A program made the position numbers and the translations under genes. Below are positions 36,693 through 48,209 of a stretch of 64,000 nt of DNA, piece by piece. The first letter of the stretch is position 1; every line of letters starts with the position of its first letter. The notes beneath the pieces are model-generated. The model had not been told where the DNA came from, searched no databases, and was given only the letters and a program-made list of their open reading frames with translations. Location: NCBI GenBank assembly GCA_030386875.1, contig CM059559.1, positions 63,502,392 through 63,566,391 of the forward strand, given 5' to 3'. Source of the DNA: Morinoia aosen. Lineage: Eukaryota; Arthropoda; Malacostraca; Amphipoda; Talitridae.

Positions 36693-37305
36693 ATTGTATC
36701 TTTGGGAACTACCGCTTCCAGGGAGGAAAATGTGAGGACTTGAGCTAAGAGTTAGGTAGGCCTTCTTTTTGTTGAAATAAAATGTATTCTGTTATGTTGA
36801 GGACCACCTATTTTCGGTTCACTGCTGTCCTGTTTTTTAGCACCTACGTCTTTCTTCTTCAACTTTGATCTTGTTTCATGAACTTTTTTCTCAACTTACT
36901 GTTTTTAAACCCTTTCCGAACAGATTCCGCGTTCCCTTAAAACGTTGACTACGTTTGTGCGATTGCTACGGTTGGTTCGGTTAAATTGTGAGTATCAGAA
37001 TTTAGAAACCGACTGTACTACTCAAAAGCACTCTTTTCCTTTATAGAAAGTGTGAAAAATTTAAGTGTACGATCATATTAACTGGTATGCTGAAATCAAT
37101 TCTGAAAAAGGAACTGAAATTATGGAAATGCTATTCATTTATGCCGGTGTGCAAGTGAGCAATTTACTTAGTGGTACACATATTATGTCCCAGAGCGTAG
37201 TCCACGTGTTGCTTCCACACTAAATGGTGCCTCCCTTTTCCTCTCTTTGGATCGCATTTGTTGCGGATAGGGAGGCTTACACGAACCAAAAATCTAATCT
37301 ATAAT
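36693..37305 (+). repeat. dispersed repeat with (TCTAA) tail, copy 1
   Basis: Shares with 46,425-46,764 and 61,264-61,626 a head (GGGAACTACCGCTTCCAGGG), the string GAGTTAGGTAGGCCT, a middle (TTTTCGGTTCACTGCTGTCC) and a terminal AATCTAATCTA. This copy has an extra block of about 250 bp in the middle. The orientation is the same in all three copies. A SINE-like origin is possible because of the short tandem tail, but no A/B boxes were identified. Confidence 0.65.
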
Positions 37306-37969
37306 GTAAAAGAGCGTTGAAAGGGAACTTTGTGATATGTAAATTTCATTCCCATCCTTATGTTTATGTAGTTGATATATGTTTGTTACATGCAGCATTT
37401 TGAACGTATTAGGATTTTATGTTTAATGCCTATATTATTTTGGTGTGCCATTGGTGGGATGGCTGTGATTTAATGGAAGTAAGATATTCATGTAAATTTT
37501 TATTAAGAGATGGTTTAATTTTTGTGATAAAAGTTGAAGAAAGAGCGGGATTCTATGTCCTTTCTAATGTATTGTCTTATGTACCTGAGCTCCCAGTTGC
37601 ACGTGCATCGATCTCATTGGATGTACAATATTGTACAGAGCTTAATGGGTCAATAGATTCACAATGCATTGAGTGTGAATGTATTGTAAGATCCAAAGCT
37701 TCCAGTGCAATATTGTACACCCCGTGAGGCGAGGCACGTGCAACCGGGAGCGATTTTTTAACCTATAATCCATGGACGGCCAGCCGCGATTCGAATCTGG
37801 TTCTGAGGCGGTAAACGACCGTTAGGTGAGGCGGAACAACGGCGATTCGCGTGCAGTTTTGTGTCGGAAAAAGTGGACATTTGACCCTTAAACCGCGCGT
37901 AATACAACTAAAATACGCCTAGGAACCGACGCGTACTCACCGGCGAAACGTCCCTGATTTTCAATTGGG

Positions 37970-38858
37970 TTGGTTCAGGTCATACCTAACAAATCGGAAA
38001 CAATACGTTGTCATTGACAATACAAAATCAAACCCACATACAATTAGCCATGGAGTTCCACACGGATCTGTCCTTGGGCCTCTCCTACTTCTGGTTTTTA
38101 TCAATGACATTATTAAATCTAAATTTTTTTCAAATTCATACTTTTTCCCGAAGGCAGCACGCTTTCTGCAGTCCTTCCGGACCAAAATCCCGCTCTGATT
38201 GCGGAGAATATAAATAATGAACTCCACAAGGTTTCATTGTGGCTTAAAGCTAACAAAATAACCCTTAATATTGATAAAACAAAGTATATTATATTATCAT
38301 ACAAGAAAAATATATCTTTCTCACGCATTAAAATTGACGAAGGTGAAATCGAACAAACAAACTCATGTAAGTTCCTGGGCATCATAATAGATAAACATAT
38401 GACCTTCAAAGAGCAAATTGCTCATATTAGTTCTAAATTTTCAAAATCCATCGGAATCCTAAATAAAGTTAAAAATTTCCTGCCTGGAACAGCCTTACAA
38501 ATGCTCTACCGAACGTTCATTTCACCATACTTGTAATACGGAGTAGAAGCATGGCACGGAACTGAAAAAAATAAAACTAATATATTTTTTACTTTGCAAA
38601 AAAGAGCCATCAGAGCGGTAAAGAATCTAGAATATAATGCTCACACGGATAATTAATTCAAAAATCTACAAATACCCAAACTTTCGGATCTCTACAAGAT
38701 CTCCCTCTGTAATTTCATTTACAAAACATGAACAAATGATTGCGAAAAAAGCCTAAAACAATTATTAACTGCACAAACTGGTCATCACGACCATTTAACC
38801 CGAAATAAAAGTAAATTCGTGCTTCCTTATTATTCAAAGGCCCGGTCGCATCACAATA
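37970..38858 (+). pseudogene. reverse transcriptase C-terminal part of the non-LTR element
   Basis: It begins WFRSYLTNRKQYVVIDNTKS, then HTISHGVPHGSVLGPLLLLV (the (Q/H)GVP(Q/H)GSVLGP block) and INDI. After a frame change the text is FILF-PEG-STLSAVLPDQNP, where a (F/Y)ADD box is expected: both catalytic Asp residues are gone. The thumb region WLKANKITLNIDKTKY, CKFLGIIIDKHMTFKEQIAH and LQKRAIRAVKNL follows, with in-frame stops at 38,534, 38,653 and 38,728. The text stops at 38,858 where CACTGG begins. It is a dead reverse transcriptase. Confidence 0.8.
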
Positions 38859-39010
38859 CACTGGAAAAAATGCCCGTGAAATTCACGGTTAAACACCGTC
38901 TAAATCACAGTATTTTACTGTGAGGCATATTTAACAGTAAAACACTGGGTCTCAATGCAATAACGGTAGAACACCGTTATTGGCTATTACAAGTGGATTT
39001 TATATCAATG
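38859..39010. promoter_or_regulatory. CACTA left terminal and subterminal repeat region
   Basis: After CACTGG come four palindromic units of 14-17 bp: CACGGTTAAACACCGT, CACAGTATTTTACTGTG, AACAGTAAAACACTG and AACGGTAGAACACCGTT. In plant En/Spm such subterminal repeats bind the accessory protein; here that role is inference. Confidence 0.7.
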
Positions 39011-40046
39011 GATGAAATGAAAGTAATTTTGCTCAATTTGAGCTTAAAATGACTTGAACAAATGTTGCCTAGTTGCTGTAAACTCTATTAGGTATGTATT
39101 GTTCATGCAATAAAAATCATATGAGACATGATTGAATAAAAAATATCTAGGAACTTTCCTCCCTATAATAAAAATGAGAAAGATCATTCGAATTATCGAT
39201 TGATTAAATTTATTGTGTTTTCCTCTTACATCAGTTTTATAAGTGGTATTTTAGGCTTTACAACGTTGAAGATTGAACTATCCTTTCGAAAATATTGGTT
39301 CTCTGTTTTATTTTATCACTTCGCTGTTTCTTTATTTTTAAAGCTTTAATAAAATTCATTAAACAAAAAATACGAATTCTGTTCAAATTTTTTGTTACAA
39401 CAAATGTATTGGTGAATTAATCAATGATAAGCTGACACCGTGTCAATAGTATCAGAACTACTTTCCCCAAGGGAATTGTGTTTGCGCGGCAAGTAGAAAG
39501 CCGTTGGAATTGTGCGAGAGAGGAGTCAATGTTAAAATCTCAGTTATTGCTTTCCAGTAAATGTGTTTTGTTCTCACCACCAGAGTATAATAATTTGACA
39601 GTGCTTCTTTCACATTGACAGCCATCATATAGAGTTCATGAGTGGGGGTTTCAATTTAAGCGGACGTTTACCGTTGATTTTCGTGAAGTACAGGCAGTGT
39701 TCGTGGTAATCTACTCACACATATAGTATAACTGTTGGAATTAAGTCTTATTAGAATGCTGTTGAGCGATTTTATCGTCCCAAAATATCCCCACTTATTT
39801 TGTGAGTTTCCAATTTTGACAAATCTAGTTGTAAAAAGACTTGTGGTCGTGTATTTTAACCATACTTTTTTTATCCTGGTGCTTTTTTTTAGTTCAAATG
39901 TAGATTGTCAACTCGAATAGGAAAAGAAAATTAGACTCACTGCCAATGACATTTATCGTTAACATATAGATTTCATTGAGTGTGTAAATTGTGAGTTCAT
40001 TAGAACATTCTCCAATTCTTATTAAAATATAACCCCTATCTCAAAA

Positions 40047-42856
40047 ATGCAGAACATAAATGTATTGGAAGAGGGTAGTCTGAGGCCCCAGTATAATTGT
40101 CCATACTGTGGTAAAGTATCTAAATCATTGGCAGGGTGTGTAAGCCATTTTGCATTCCATAAAAACTTATGCAATGTTGCATTTACATGTTCATTTGAAA
40201 AATGTCCTTGGAAATTTAAATCATATGCTGGATTTCGAGCGCACATTTTGCGGGAACATGGAAAAAGAGTGTCAAATGGCATCCAAAAGGAGCATCAAAG
40301 ATCTCCAGATACTTTAATGCAGTGTAATTTACAACATTGCAATCAAATTTGTCCCCATTTGAATGCTTTACTCCAACATCTAAATGATCATATAAAAGAT
40401 GGTGAAATCGTTAGGTGCCCTATGAAAAATTGTGATAAATTATTTTCAAAAATTTCTAGTTTTAAAAGTCATCGTAGTAGAAACCATCGTGGATGTTCTC
40501 ATAACCAGGTTGCCTTAAAACATATAATATCACCCAGTGTACATGGAGGCAGTGTTGATATTCATTCAGTTGAACTTCCAGCTCATGAAGTTTGCTCTGG
40601 TGTACCTGATGCCAGTGATAAACCTGATACTAGAGAGACAGATGAGAGAATGGAAAATAGTGATGAAAATTTAGGTAACAATGATGTAGAAGCATTTTAT
40701 TTGAAAAATCTTGTATTGTTTTATCTCAAATTGCAGGCAAAATTATTACTTCCATCATCTACCATCCAGCATATCATTGAAGAATTTCATGAAATTCACC
40801 AACAAGGACAGACATATTTGTGCTCAAAAGTAATCACAAAATTAAAAAATGAAACTGACATTCCTGATGACAAGTTAAAAGAAATTGAAGAATTATTCAC
40901 CAATGCAGATCTGTTTCAATGTACATCAGAAAGTTTTAGAACTAACTTCAAACGTAAAAAACTTTCAAAGAAATATTTAATTATGTTCAACAAATTGAAA
41001 TAAATTTAGGAAATAACGCTCACAGTAAAAGACGTACTTTCAACATATTCCTTTGTGTAGAAGCCTAGAAAGCTTGTGTAATAATAAATCTGTCCAAGAT
41101 GAATTAGCTTCTACCAGAGTATGCAATTTGCCTAATGTGAATGACATTCAAGATTGTATGAGTGACGTGTGTGACGGTTGAGTGTTTAGGGCAAATCCTT
41201 TATTCAGGCATGATCCTAATTCTCTTAAACTCATCCTCTATCAGGATGCCTTTGAGGTTTGCAATCCGCTTGGCTCAAGTAAAAAGAAGCACAAAGTACT
41301 GGCTGTTTACCTTACTCTTGGTAATATCAGGCCACATTTAAGATCTAATGCTGATCATACCATTCTGGTTTTGCTATGCACAGAAAAAGATTTCAACTAT
41401 TTTGGGCAGGAGGCTATTTTTGAATATTTGATCAAAGACCTGCAAGATATAGAAAAAAATGGAATTAAATTTGGCAAAAATAAGATCAGAGGCACTTTGT
41501 GCTGTATTACTGGAGATAACCTTGGCTCTCATTGTGTTGGAGGATTTACAGAAAACTTCAGTACAGTTGAGTACTTCTGTAGGTATTGCTTGGTTCGAAA
41601 ACAAGATTTTAAACAAAATCCATTAACTATTGTACATTGTAGAACAGTTGAAAGCTACAAATTAGACCTTGTTGGGCTTTCAAATGGAGTGAACAATATC
41701 AGAGGTGTTAAATTTAATTCTGTATTTAATGCATTGTCATATTATCATGTTTGTCAGCCTGGGTTACCTCCATGTCTTGGTCATGACCTATTTGAGGGTA
41801 TTGTGAACTATGACTGTGCTCTTTTCATAAAAGATTTGGTCAAAGTGAAGAAATGGTTGACTTATGAGGAATTAAATAGATTGATAGTAACCTTTAAATA
41901 CCTTGGTGCAGATGCTAGTTGTAAGCCCAGTGAAGTGAACACATCTGGAGAGAAGTTAGGAGGGCAAGCTGCTGAAAACTGGTGCTTACTTAGGTTGCTG
42001 CCGCTCATACTACGCAACAAAATTATGAATTCAGAAGACTCTACTTGGTGCTGCTTTCTAATGTTGCGGGTTATTGTCGAGTTATTATGTGCTCCAAAGA
42101 TAACTAAAAGCAATGTTGCTTACTTGAATACTTTAATTGAAGACTATCTTGAATTACGAAAGAATTTATTTCCTTCAAATGATTTGAAGCCCAAGCACCA
42201 TTACCTAAGACACTATTCAAAGCTTATCTTGGATTTTGGGCCACTTATTCATCTCTGGACCATGACTTTTGAGCGTCGCCACTCGTACTTCAAAAGATGT
42301 GTTCAATACAGTCATAATTTCAAAAATTTGAATTTCACACTTAGTAGTGAGCGCTATCAACTGCTTCAAGCTTTTAAAGGAGCTGGGCAGTATTTTCCTG
42401 ACCCTATTGACATTGGGGCATGTGAACCATTTTTTCTGAATGAAATTTCAGTAGAGTTGCAAGCTGCACTTGCTGCCTTCAAGTTCTCTAATGAAAAAAC
42501 TTGGATTAGTGATGAAGTGACTATCAGAGGATCTCAGTACAAGAAAGGATATTTTTTAGTGTTAGGCAAAGCAAACAGTGAAATGGAAGATATTCTTATA
42601 TTTTGGGAGATTCTTTATACTTGTATCTGGTGGAAATTCTGAAGGTCCCTTGGTTTATTTTGTTGTGAGGAAGCATCTGTGAGTTTTTTATTTCAGCCTT
42701 CATGTCCATCAAATTTTCACTTCCCCTGGTCAGGTTCCAAAATCTTATGATTGTATGAGTTATTTAGACCTTCATGATTATTACCCTCTTCAAGGGTATG
42801 AGAAGAGCTTTGGGACATTATTGATTCCTCTCAAGCACAACAGTCTTTCGTCTTGA
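40047..42856 (+). pseudogene. CACTA-like transposase with N-terminal C2H2 zinc fingers
   Basis: The first frame (40,047-41,003) has four C2H2-type fingers: CPYCGK...HFAFH, CSFEKCPWKF...HILREH, CNLQHCNQ...HLNDH and CPMKNCDKLF...HRSRNH. An acidic linker and a helical region follow. Two frame changes and a TGA (about 41,180) lead into the second frame, ending at 42,642. That frame has LYQDAFEVCNPLGSSKKKHK, then CITGDNLGSHCVGGFTENFS, YFCRYCLVRK, LPPCLGHDLFEGIV and HLWTMTFERRHSYFKRCVQY. This order mirrors the TNP (Transposase_21-like) core of CACTA enzymes, with candidate acidic residues in QDAFE, GDN and FERRH. A further frame change before about 42,700 leads to PGQVPKSYDCMSYLDLHDYY and a stop at 42,854. 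The coding text is well preserved but broken in at least four places. Confidence 0.78.
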
Positions 42857-43060
42857 AAATGTCAACCTCAATAAAAGAGAGCATTTTTCAAGTGTTGCCA
42901 AACCTGGCAAGTGGTACCGTTGATGGCATACATCAGGTGCTCACTGAGGCTGGTGTAGAAACTAGGGATGACCTGAGTCTTGTTGAAGAGGATGACCTCC
43001 ACCCAATCCTGAGGCCGATCCAAATTCGCAAGCTAAGAAATTTCTGGAGATGTGCTTCGG

Positions 43061-45354
43061 GTAAGTAAATTTAGTTGTGTGGGGGCATCAACTGTGTATA
43101 GATGATTATTTATGGGTATATTATCAGATAATTAATTGCATTTCCCAAGAAATTCTTCCTAAAAGCCAAATGCTAGGGTAAAAAAAGGTTTTTGGAATTT
43201 TGATGTTTTCCTAATTTAATTTTTTTGTGTTTTCAACCATTGAAAATGTCAAATTGAGAGTAAAATAGTTTTCTTAATTTCTTCTGCTACTAAATTTCAT
43301 TAGAAATAAATTTGCATGTGTGTAACCTAGCTAATTACAGAGTGCTAAGTATTTTATTTTGGGTTTGGCAAATTGTGAAAAATTCAGAGTAATTACTTTA
43401 TTCATATACCTGTAATCTTTTCTGAAGCCTTGTCCTATTTAGTCGACAATCTACACTGGTTTTCTTAAAATCAAAAAGAATGTGAAATGAGCAAATCATT
43501 GATGAATTTAAAAAAGGAATACTGTAGGTAAAAAATTCTTCACATTCAATTTTTTTGTGAGGCGAGTTGAATTTATTTATTTTTAGTAGTGTGTTGGGAT
43601 GGATATAAGTCAGTTACTTAATGCTTGATGTTTGAGTTACGAGATTCATTCAACGCTTGCCTTATTGGCTAAATACAATGAAAAAATATGTTATTTCTTT
43701 ATTTGTGCAGTATGGGATGTTACCTTTTACTTGTGTTGGAATCACTTACATTTTTCTATACGGGTGAAAGTACTAAACATAAGCGAGAAAATTGTCTTCT
43801 GTTATCTTCTAGTTTATATTACATTTAAACAATGTAATATATTGAAGTTTGTGTGAGAATGATTATTCTGCATCACTATGTAGTAAGGGCTAGTTGTTTA
43901 GTGAAGTTGTGAGAAAAATTTTTCAAGGAAAATTTGAAACTCAGTCGACTTCTAGCGGATATTTCTTCAATGCTGTCTTACCACTGCTGATCAATTTACA
44001 TCTGGTCTTTTTTATCACATTTGCAGTGGTTATAGAAGATTTCCACCTTTTTCTTTTATTTTGGTAGTGCCAATAGAAAGAGTGAGTTCTTTATTACCAA
44101 TTCACTTCAGAGGAAAAGTTCAGTTTTCTCATTGCTGAGTGCTTATGTCATTATTTGAAAAAAAATAATAATCAAACCTCACTTTTATTCAGTGTTTCGA
44201 ACTACAAAATCTGAAAATATCTTACTTCTGTGTTCAGTACAAATTTTTGAGTGCAAGCAAAGGAGGGGAAGTGCTGCATAATAGTGAACAAAACTGTCCG
44301 GAATATTGTTGACTTGCCAGGTTGAAAAAGCCCAAGTTGCCTTCAGCTAATTCAGTTTGTGGGCAAAATGACAAATAGATTGTTTACAAATATTTCTCAT
44401 ATGTTCAGTAACTCATCTAGCACAACTCCAGAAGAATGGTGGAGGTAAAAGAAAAAGAACTGACCAAAATCAAATATAGTTATAAGAGGTTTATACATTT
44501 TTTGTGTACCTTCAGGAGTACTTTTGTGTTTGAAATATTCAAGCACTTAAGCCATACAATTATGCAAAATTTTATGACACTTGAAAAAAAATTGTTTGTG
44601 GTACATAATGTTCCATTGTTTCTATTGATATCAGTGTTTCAGGGGAGGAAAAGTTCTTTCTTTGGATAGTTACTTCTATACTTTTGGTTCACTTTTGGTT
44701 CACTGTTGCTTTTTTCTCCTTCCATCCATTTATTTTTCACCTTTCATCTGGTTTTGTGAATTGCTTCGAAATTTATTTCTATGTGCTGGATGTGTGCATA
44801 GATTTTCATGTTCCCTAATTCTATATTATATGATGCCTCTCTCTCTCTTGGGAACACCCTTTGGGTAGGGAGAGTCAGAATTGACTGGAATTCTACTTTG
44901 AGTTACTCGGTAGTTGTTTGTCTTATTTGCAATATAATTTTAAATAAATTTTGTTGCCCAAAAAATAAACAGATCTCCCATTTCTCCAAAAATACACAGA
45001 ACAATTGATGAAAGAAATTGTTCTGTGAATGTTTATAATAAATATTAGGAATTCAAGTATTTTTAGAAATATAAAATTGTATAAGAATTGAAGTGAGGAT
45101 TTCCAAAGTGAACCACCAAAAATTGCTTACATTTCCCTTGTTCATTGTAGCTAATAGAAATTTCTCTGTTTAAAGAGCTAGTGAATGAATGAGTTCCTCA
45201 TGCAGTTTTGAAAAAACAAAAATATTAGGGGCAGTTGCAGAATTTAATTTCCAATTTTTGACGTTTATTGTATTTGTATTCTTGTTTAATTTTTGGGACT
45301 TGATTATACCGAGACAGTATTAATTTCATTTTACAATGTGTTGTTTTTTCACAG
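43061..45354 (+). other. intron 1 of the SAMD3-like gene
   Basis: Starts GTAAGTAAAT and ends TTTTTTCACAG. The 2.3 kb are AT-rich with no other recognisable gene or repeat. Confidence 0.65.
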
Positions 45355-46424
45355 ATGTACAACCTGCTGCAAGTGCATCAGACCTCAACAATGTAGCTCA
45401 ACCGTCTACAAGTGGGATTGGTTCAACGTTGGATTCAAGCTCAGCGGCGACATCCTTACCTAGCCCCATGAACCCGAATTGGGCTCACGAATTTGCAATT
45501 CCATGGGAGAAGATTTCCCGTGGGGATATAATCAATGTGGTTGAAAATCAAGCCCGACCTACGCCAGGGGCAAGGCGTGAGATGGTACGCGTCGTTATAG
45601 ATGCCGTTATGATGACAACTCGTAGGCCTGGCAAAAAGGCCCTGGATATAATAGCTAGGAAGATTGTGGCTAAGTATCCACAATCGTTCCAGGATATAAT
45701 TGAGGGAACTCTTGTTGGTTCTGGCCATGAGTCACTTTGCAAGCAACTTGTAAATCGCTCCGAACAGCTTAACAGAAAAGTTAATCCTTTTTCTATTAAA
45801 AGTGGCGTGGCATAAGATATATCCACTACTGAAGAAGATGATGCAAGACAATCAAAGAAGGTTCGTTACGATGATAATGGTTGCATAAGTTTCAATCCCG
45901 AGATTACCGTTGAAGACACAAAAGAAGCTCAACAAGCTATCGCGTCAACTTTGAAGGAGATGTTCCTCCAGAAGTGCACAGAAGGCCATTACGAGCAGCT
46001 GATGCGAAAATCATATTATCTTCAGCGGCAAGATATTCTGTCTGGGGTAAATATTGTAGCTCTGAAAAAAAACTGGCCGTACCTCTTTGAATCGAGTGGT
46101 TTGTTCATCCATTTTTAAGAATTAACAGGAGTTAACATAAGAGATCAAGTGCAGGCGACACACCAAAGCAGAGCACAAAGAATGTTATTGTGGATGGATA
46201 GGCAAGTGAAATCTCGTGACATAATCCAAATCAATATGGATTATAAAAAAGCAAAACTGAACTCGGGCAACACGCTTTCTGAACTGCCAGCAGCTATTTT
46301 GGGTACCATGGCCTATTTCAAGGTAAAACAAGATGTTTTGTTCAAAGTGTTCAAGGTGGGTACTGCGCATGTTCTAATGTTCATTTTTTATAAATTTTAT
46401 CCTTACAAACTTCCCTCAGGGAGA

Positions 46425-46764
46425 TAAACTATTGTGTCTATGGGAATTGCTCCTTCCAGGGGAAAAATGTGAGGGCCCAAGCTGAGAGTTAGGTATGCCT
46501 TTTTTTGTTGAAATAAAATGTCTTTGCTATTTTAAGGATCACCTTTTTTGGTTCACTGCTATCCTGTTTTTCAGCACCTACTACTTTCTTCAACTTTTAT
46601 CATATTTCGTGAACGTCTTTCTCAAGTTACTGTTTCTATACCCCTTATGCATAGATTCCGCATTCCCTTATCTCCATGCTAAATAGTGCCTTGCTCTGCG
46701 TGATACTTTTTTTTGTAGCGGTTAAGGAGGCTTAAACTAACATGCGAGCATATCTAATCTAATA
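46425..46764 (+). repeat. dispersed repeat with (TCTAA) tail, copy 2
   Basis: Head GGGAATTGCTCCTTCCAGGG, middle TTTTTGGTTCACTGCTATCC, tail TATCTAATCTAATA. It lies in intron 2 of the SAMD3-like gene. Confidence 0.65.
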
Positions 46765-47781
46765 TATCCATTCAAACTTCATTCAAATCAATAAAAGCTG
46801 ATAATATCAGAACTCTCTTATATCCTTCCATTCACATATTTCTTGCATTACTTCCAGTGCTTTCATTATTTTCTAATTTTTTCCCTAAACATAAGTGCCA
46901 AAATACAAAATAGTAGTGCTGTGTCTGCTTAAAATTATCCTGGAGTGTTATGACATTTGATGTGCTGGATATGGTGGAAAATTTTGTGTTCAAAGAAAAC
47001 TTTTTCAAGGCGGATTCCTACAAGTTGAGTTTCTTCTACTCTTAGTTATAAGCTTAACAATATTAAAACAACCCTTGCGGAGACCTTCTACTAAATCATC
47101 TACGCCACTGTGAAAAATGTGCTGATCATTATTTTTTATCGCAGGGTGAGAAGTTCCATGCAGGAGATCGAGGATTCTGGACTTCATTCGCACCCTCACA
47201 TTGTAATAAATGGTAAGTAGCTCAACATACCTGCCTCAATGTAAGAGAGTCCATTTTAACCATTGACACTAAATTGTACCCTCGTGAGGTATCTTGATAC
47301 TTGTTAATTCCACCATTTCTTCAGATAACCTTCAGAAGCTGGTATGAAATATTTAATAAAATAATTTGAGGCCTACCTGGACGGTATCTTATCAATACAG
47401 CCAATCGTCAATGAATTCCATGCCACGCTTCTATTGATATTTTTCGTCTGGTGGCATTTTATGGAATTATAGTATAACAATTTTTATAAATCTTGGAAAC
47501 TTTTTCGAAAACCTTCAGCAGAATGATCATCTTGTAGAAATTTTCGTAGAAATTTTCATTTCAATATATACGTTATAGATTGGAAATACAACGCACATAT
47601 TTCCGAGTCAAGAGTCTTCATAGAAGGCAAAAAAGTATCAAGAGCTGATATTTCATGATATGTGGCCAAGCATTTTGAACCAACTAGCAGGAAAAATGAC
47701 ATTTTCTTCCATGGCTAGCTTAATTAATGATTTTGAGAATAAGAATGGATTCAAGATCCAAAATGCAAATTTTGTATGAGT

Positions 47782-48209
47782 TGTGCACAAGCACACATAA
47801 GCTCTTGCCTACATTGTCTTGACAGGGTCTCGTAATATCTTGAGATTTCGCAGTCTATAAAAGGCGGTCATGCCTAGCTGTTGACGCTCAGTCTGTCATA
47901 TTCTCACCTGTTGCCAATGACACCTGGCACTCACCAATAAACACTATCGCTAAGATTCTACCGTGTTTTACTCGCCCCGCATATTTGGTGGCCAGTATGG
48001 GGATAAATATGCGGGGCGAGTAAAACACTGTAGAATCTTAGCGATAGTGTTTATTGGTGAGTGCCAGGTGTCATTGGCAACAGGTGAGAATATGACAGAC
48101 TGAGCGTCAACAGTTAGGCAAGACCGCCTTTTATAGACTTCGAAATCTCAAGATATAACGAGACTCTGTCAAGACAATGAAGGCAAGAGCTTATGTGTGC
48201 TCGTGCACA
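47782..48209. repeat. near-perfect palindrome: two inverted LTR-like ends, 205 bp arms, 18 bp spacer
   Basis: The arms 47,782-47,986 and 48,005-48,209 pair without gaps and with about eight mismatches by eye. Each arm contains GTCTATAAAAGGCGGTC (a TATA box, 47,856 and mirrored at 48,135) and, at the inner side, TTTACTCGCCCCGCATATTT. The left arm followed by TTTGGTGGCCAGTATGGGGA looks like the end of an LTR plus a primer-binding/leader sequence, with the same LTR end inverted after it. It lies in intron 3 of the SAMD3-like gene. Confidence 0.8.

Larger units (their letters stand above)
35319..37969. mobile_element. TIR element of 2.65 kb, superfamily unknown
   Basis: The termini CCCAATTGAAAATCATGGAC (35,319) and, inverted, CCCAATTGAAAATCAGGGAC (37,969) match over about 20 bp and recover similarity at CCGGTG. 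Excision with one TT duplication (35,317-35,318 and 37,970-37,971) restores the RT text GVAND-WFRSYLTNRKQYV exactly, so both ends and the 2 bp target duplication are firmly placed. No transposase was recognised inside. Contents include an inverted repeat with a helix-turn-helix-like frame (36,076-36,320) and one copy of the dispersed repeat at 36,693-37,305. A 2 bp duplication fits CACTA or an unusual Tc1/mariner relative, but neither is shown. Confidence 0.8.
32261..38858 (+). mobile_element. non-LTR retrotransposon (EN-RT), 3' end beyond an inserted CACTA element
   Basis: The order is an apurinic-like (EEP) endonuclease followed by reverse transcriptase on one strand. It is interrupted by a LINE tail (33,341-33,858), a mariner derivative (34,163-34,749) and a TIR element (35,319-37,969). 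Coding segments of the host retrotransposon are 32,261-33,340, 33,859-34,162, 34,750-35,318 and 37,970-38,858. At 38,859 a CACTA element begins in the middle of the C-terminal text ...KSKFVLPYYSKARSHHN. The C-terminal style (FLGIIIDKHMTFKEQIAHIS...SIGILNKVKNFLP) points to the CR1/L2-like group, tentatively. Without the insertions about 3 kb of the element is present. Confidence 0.8.
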
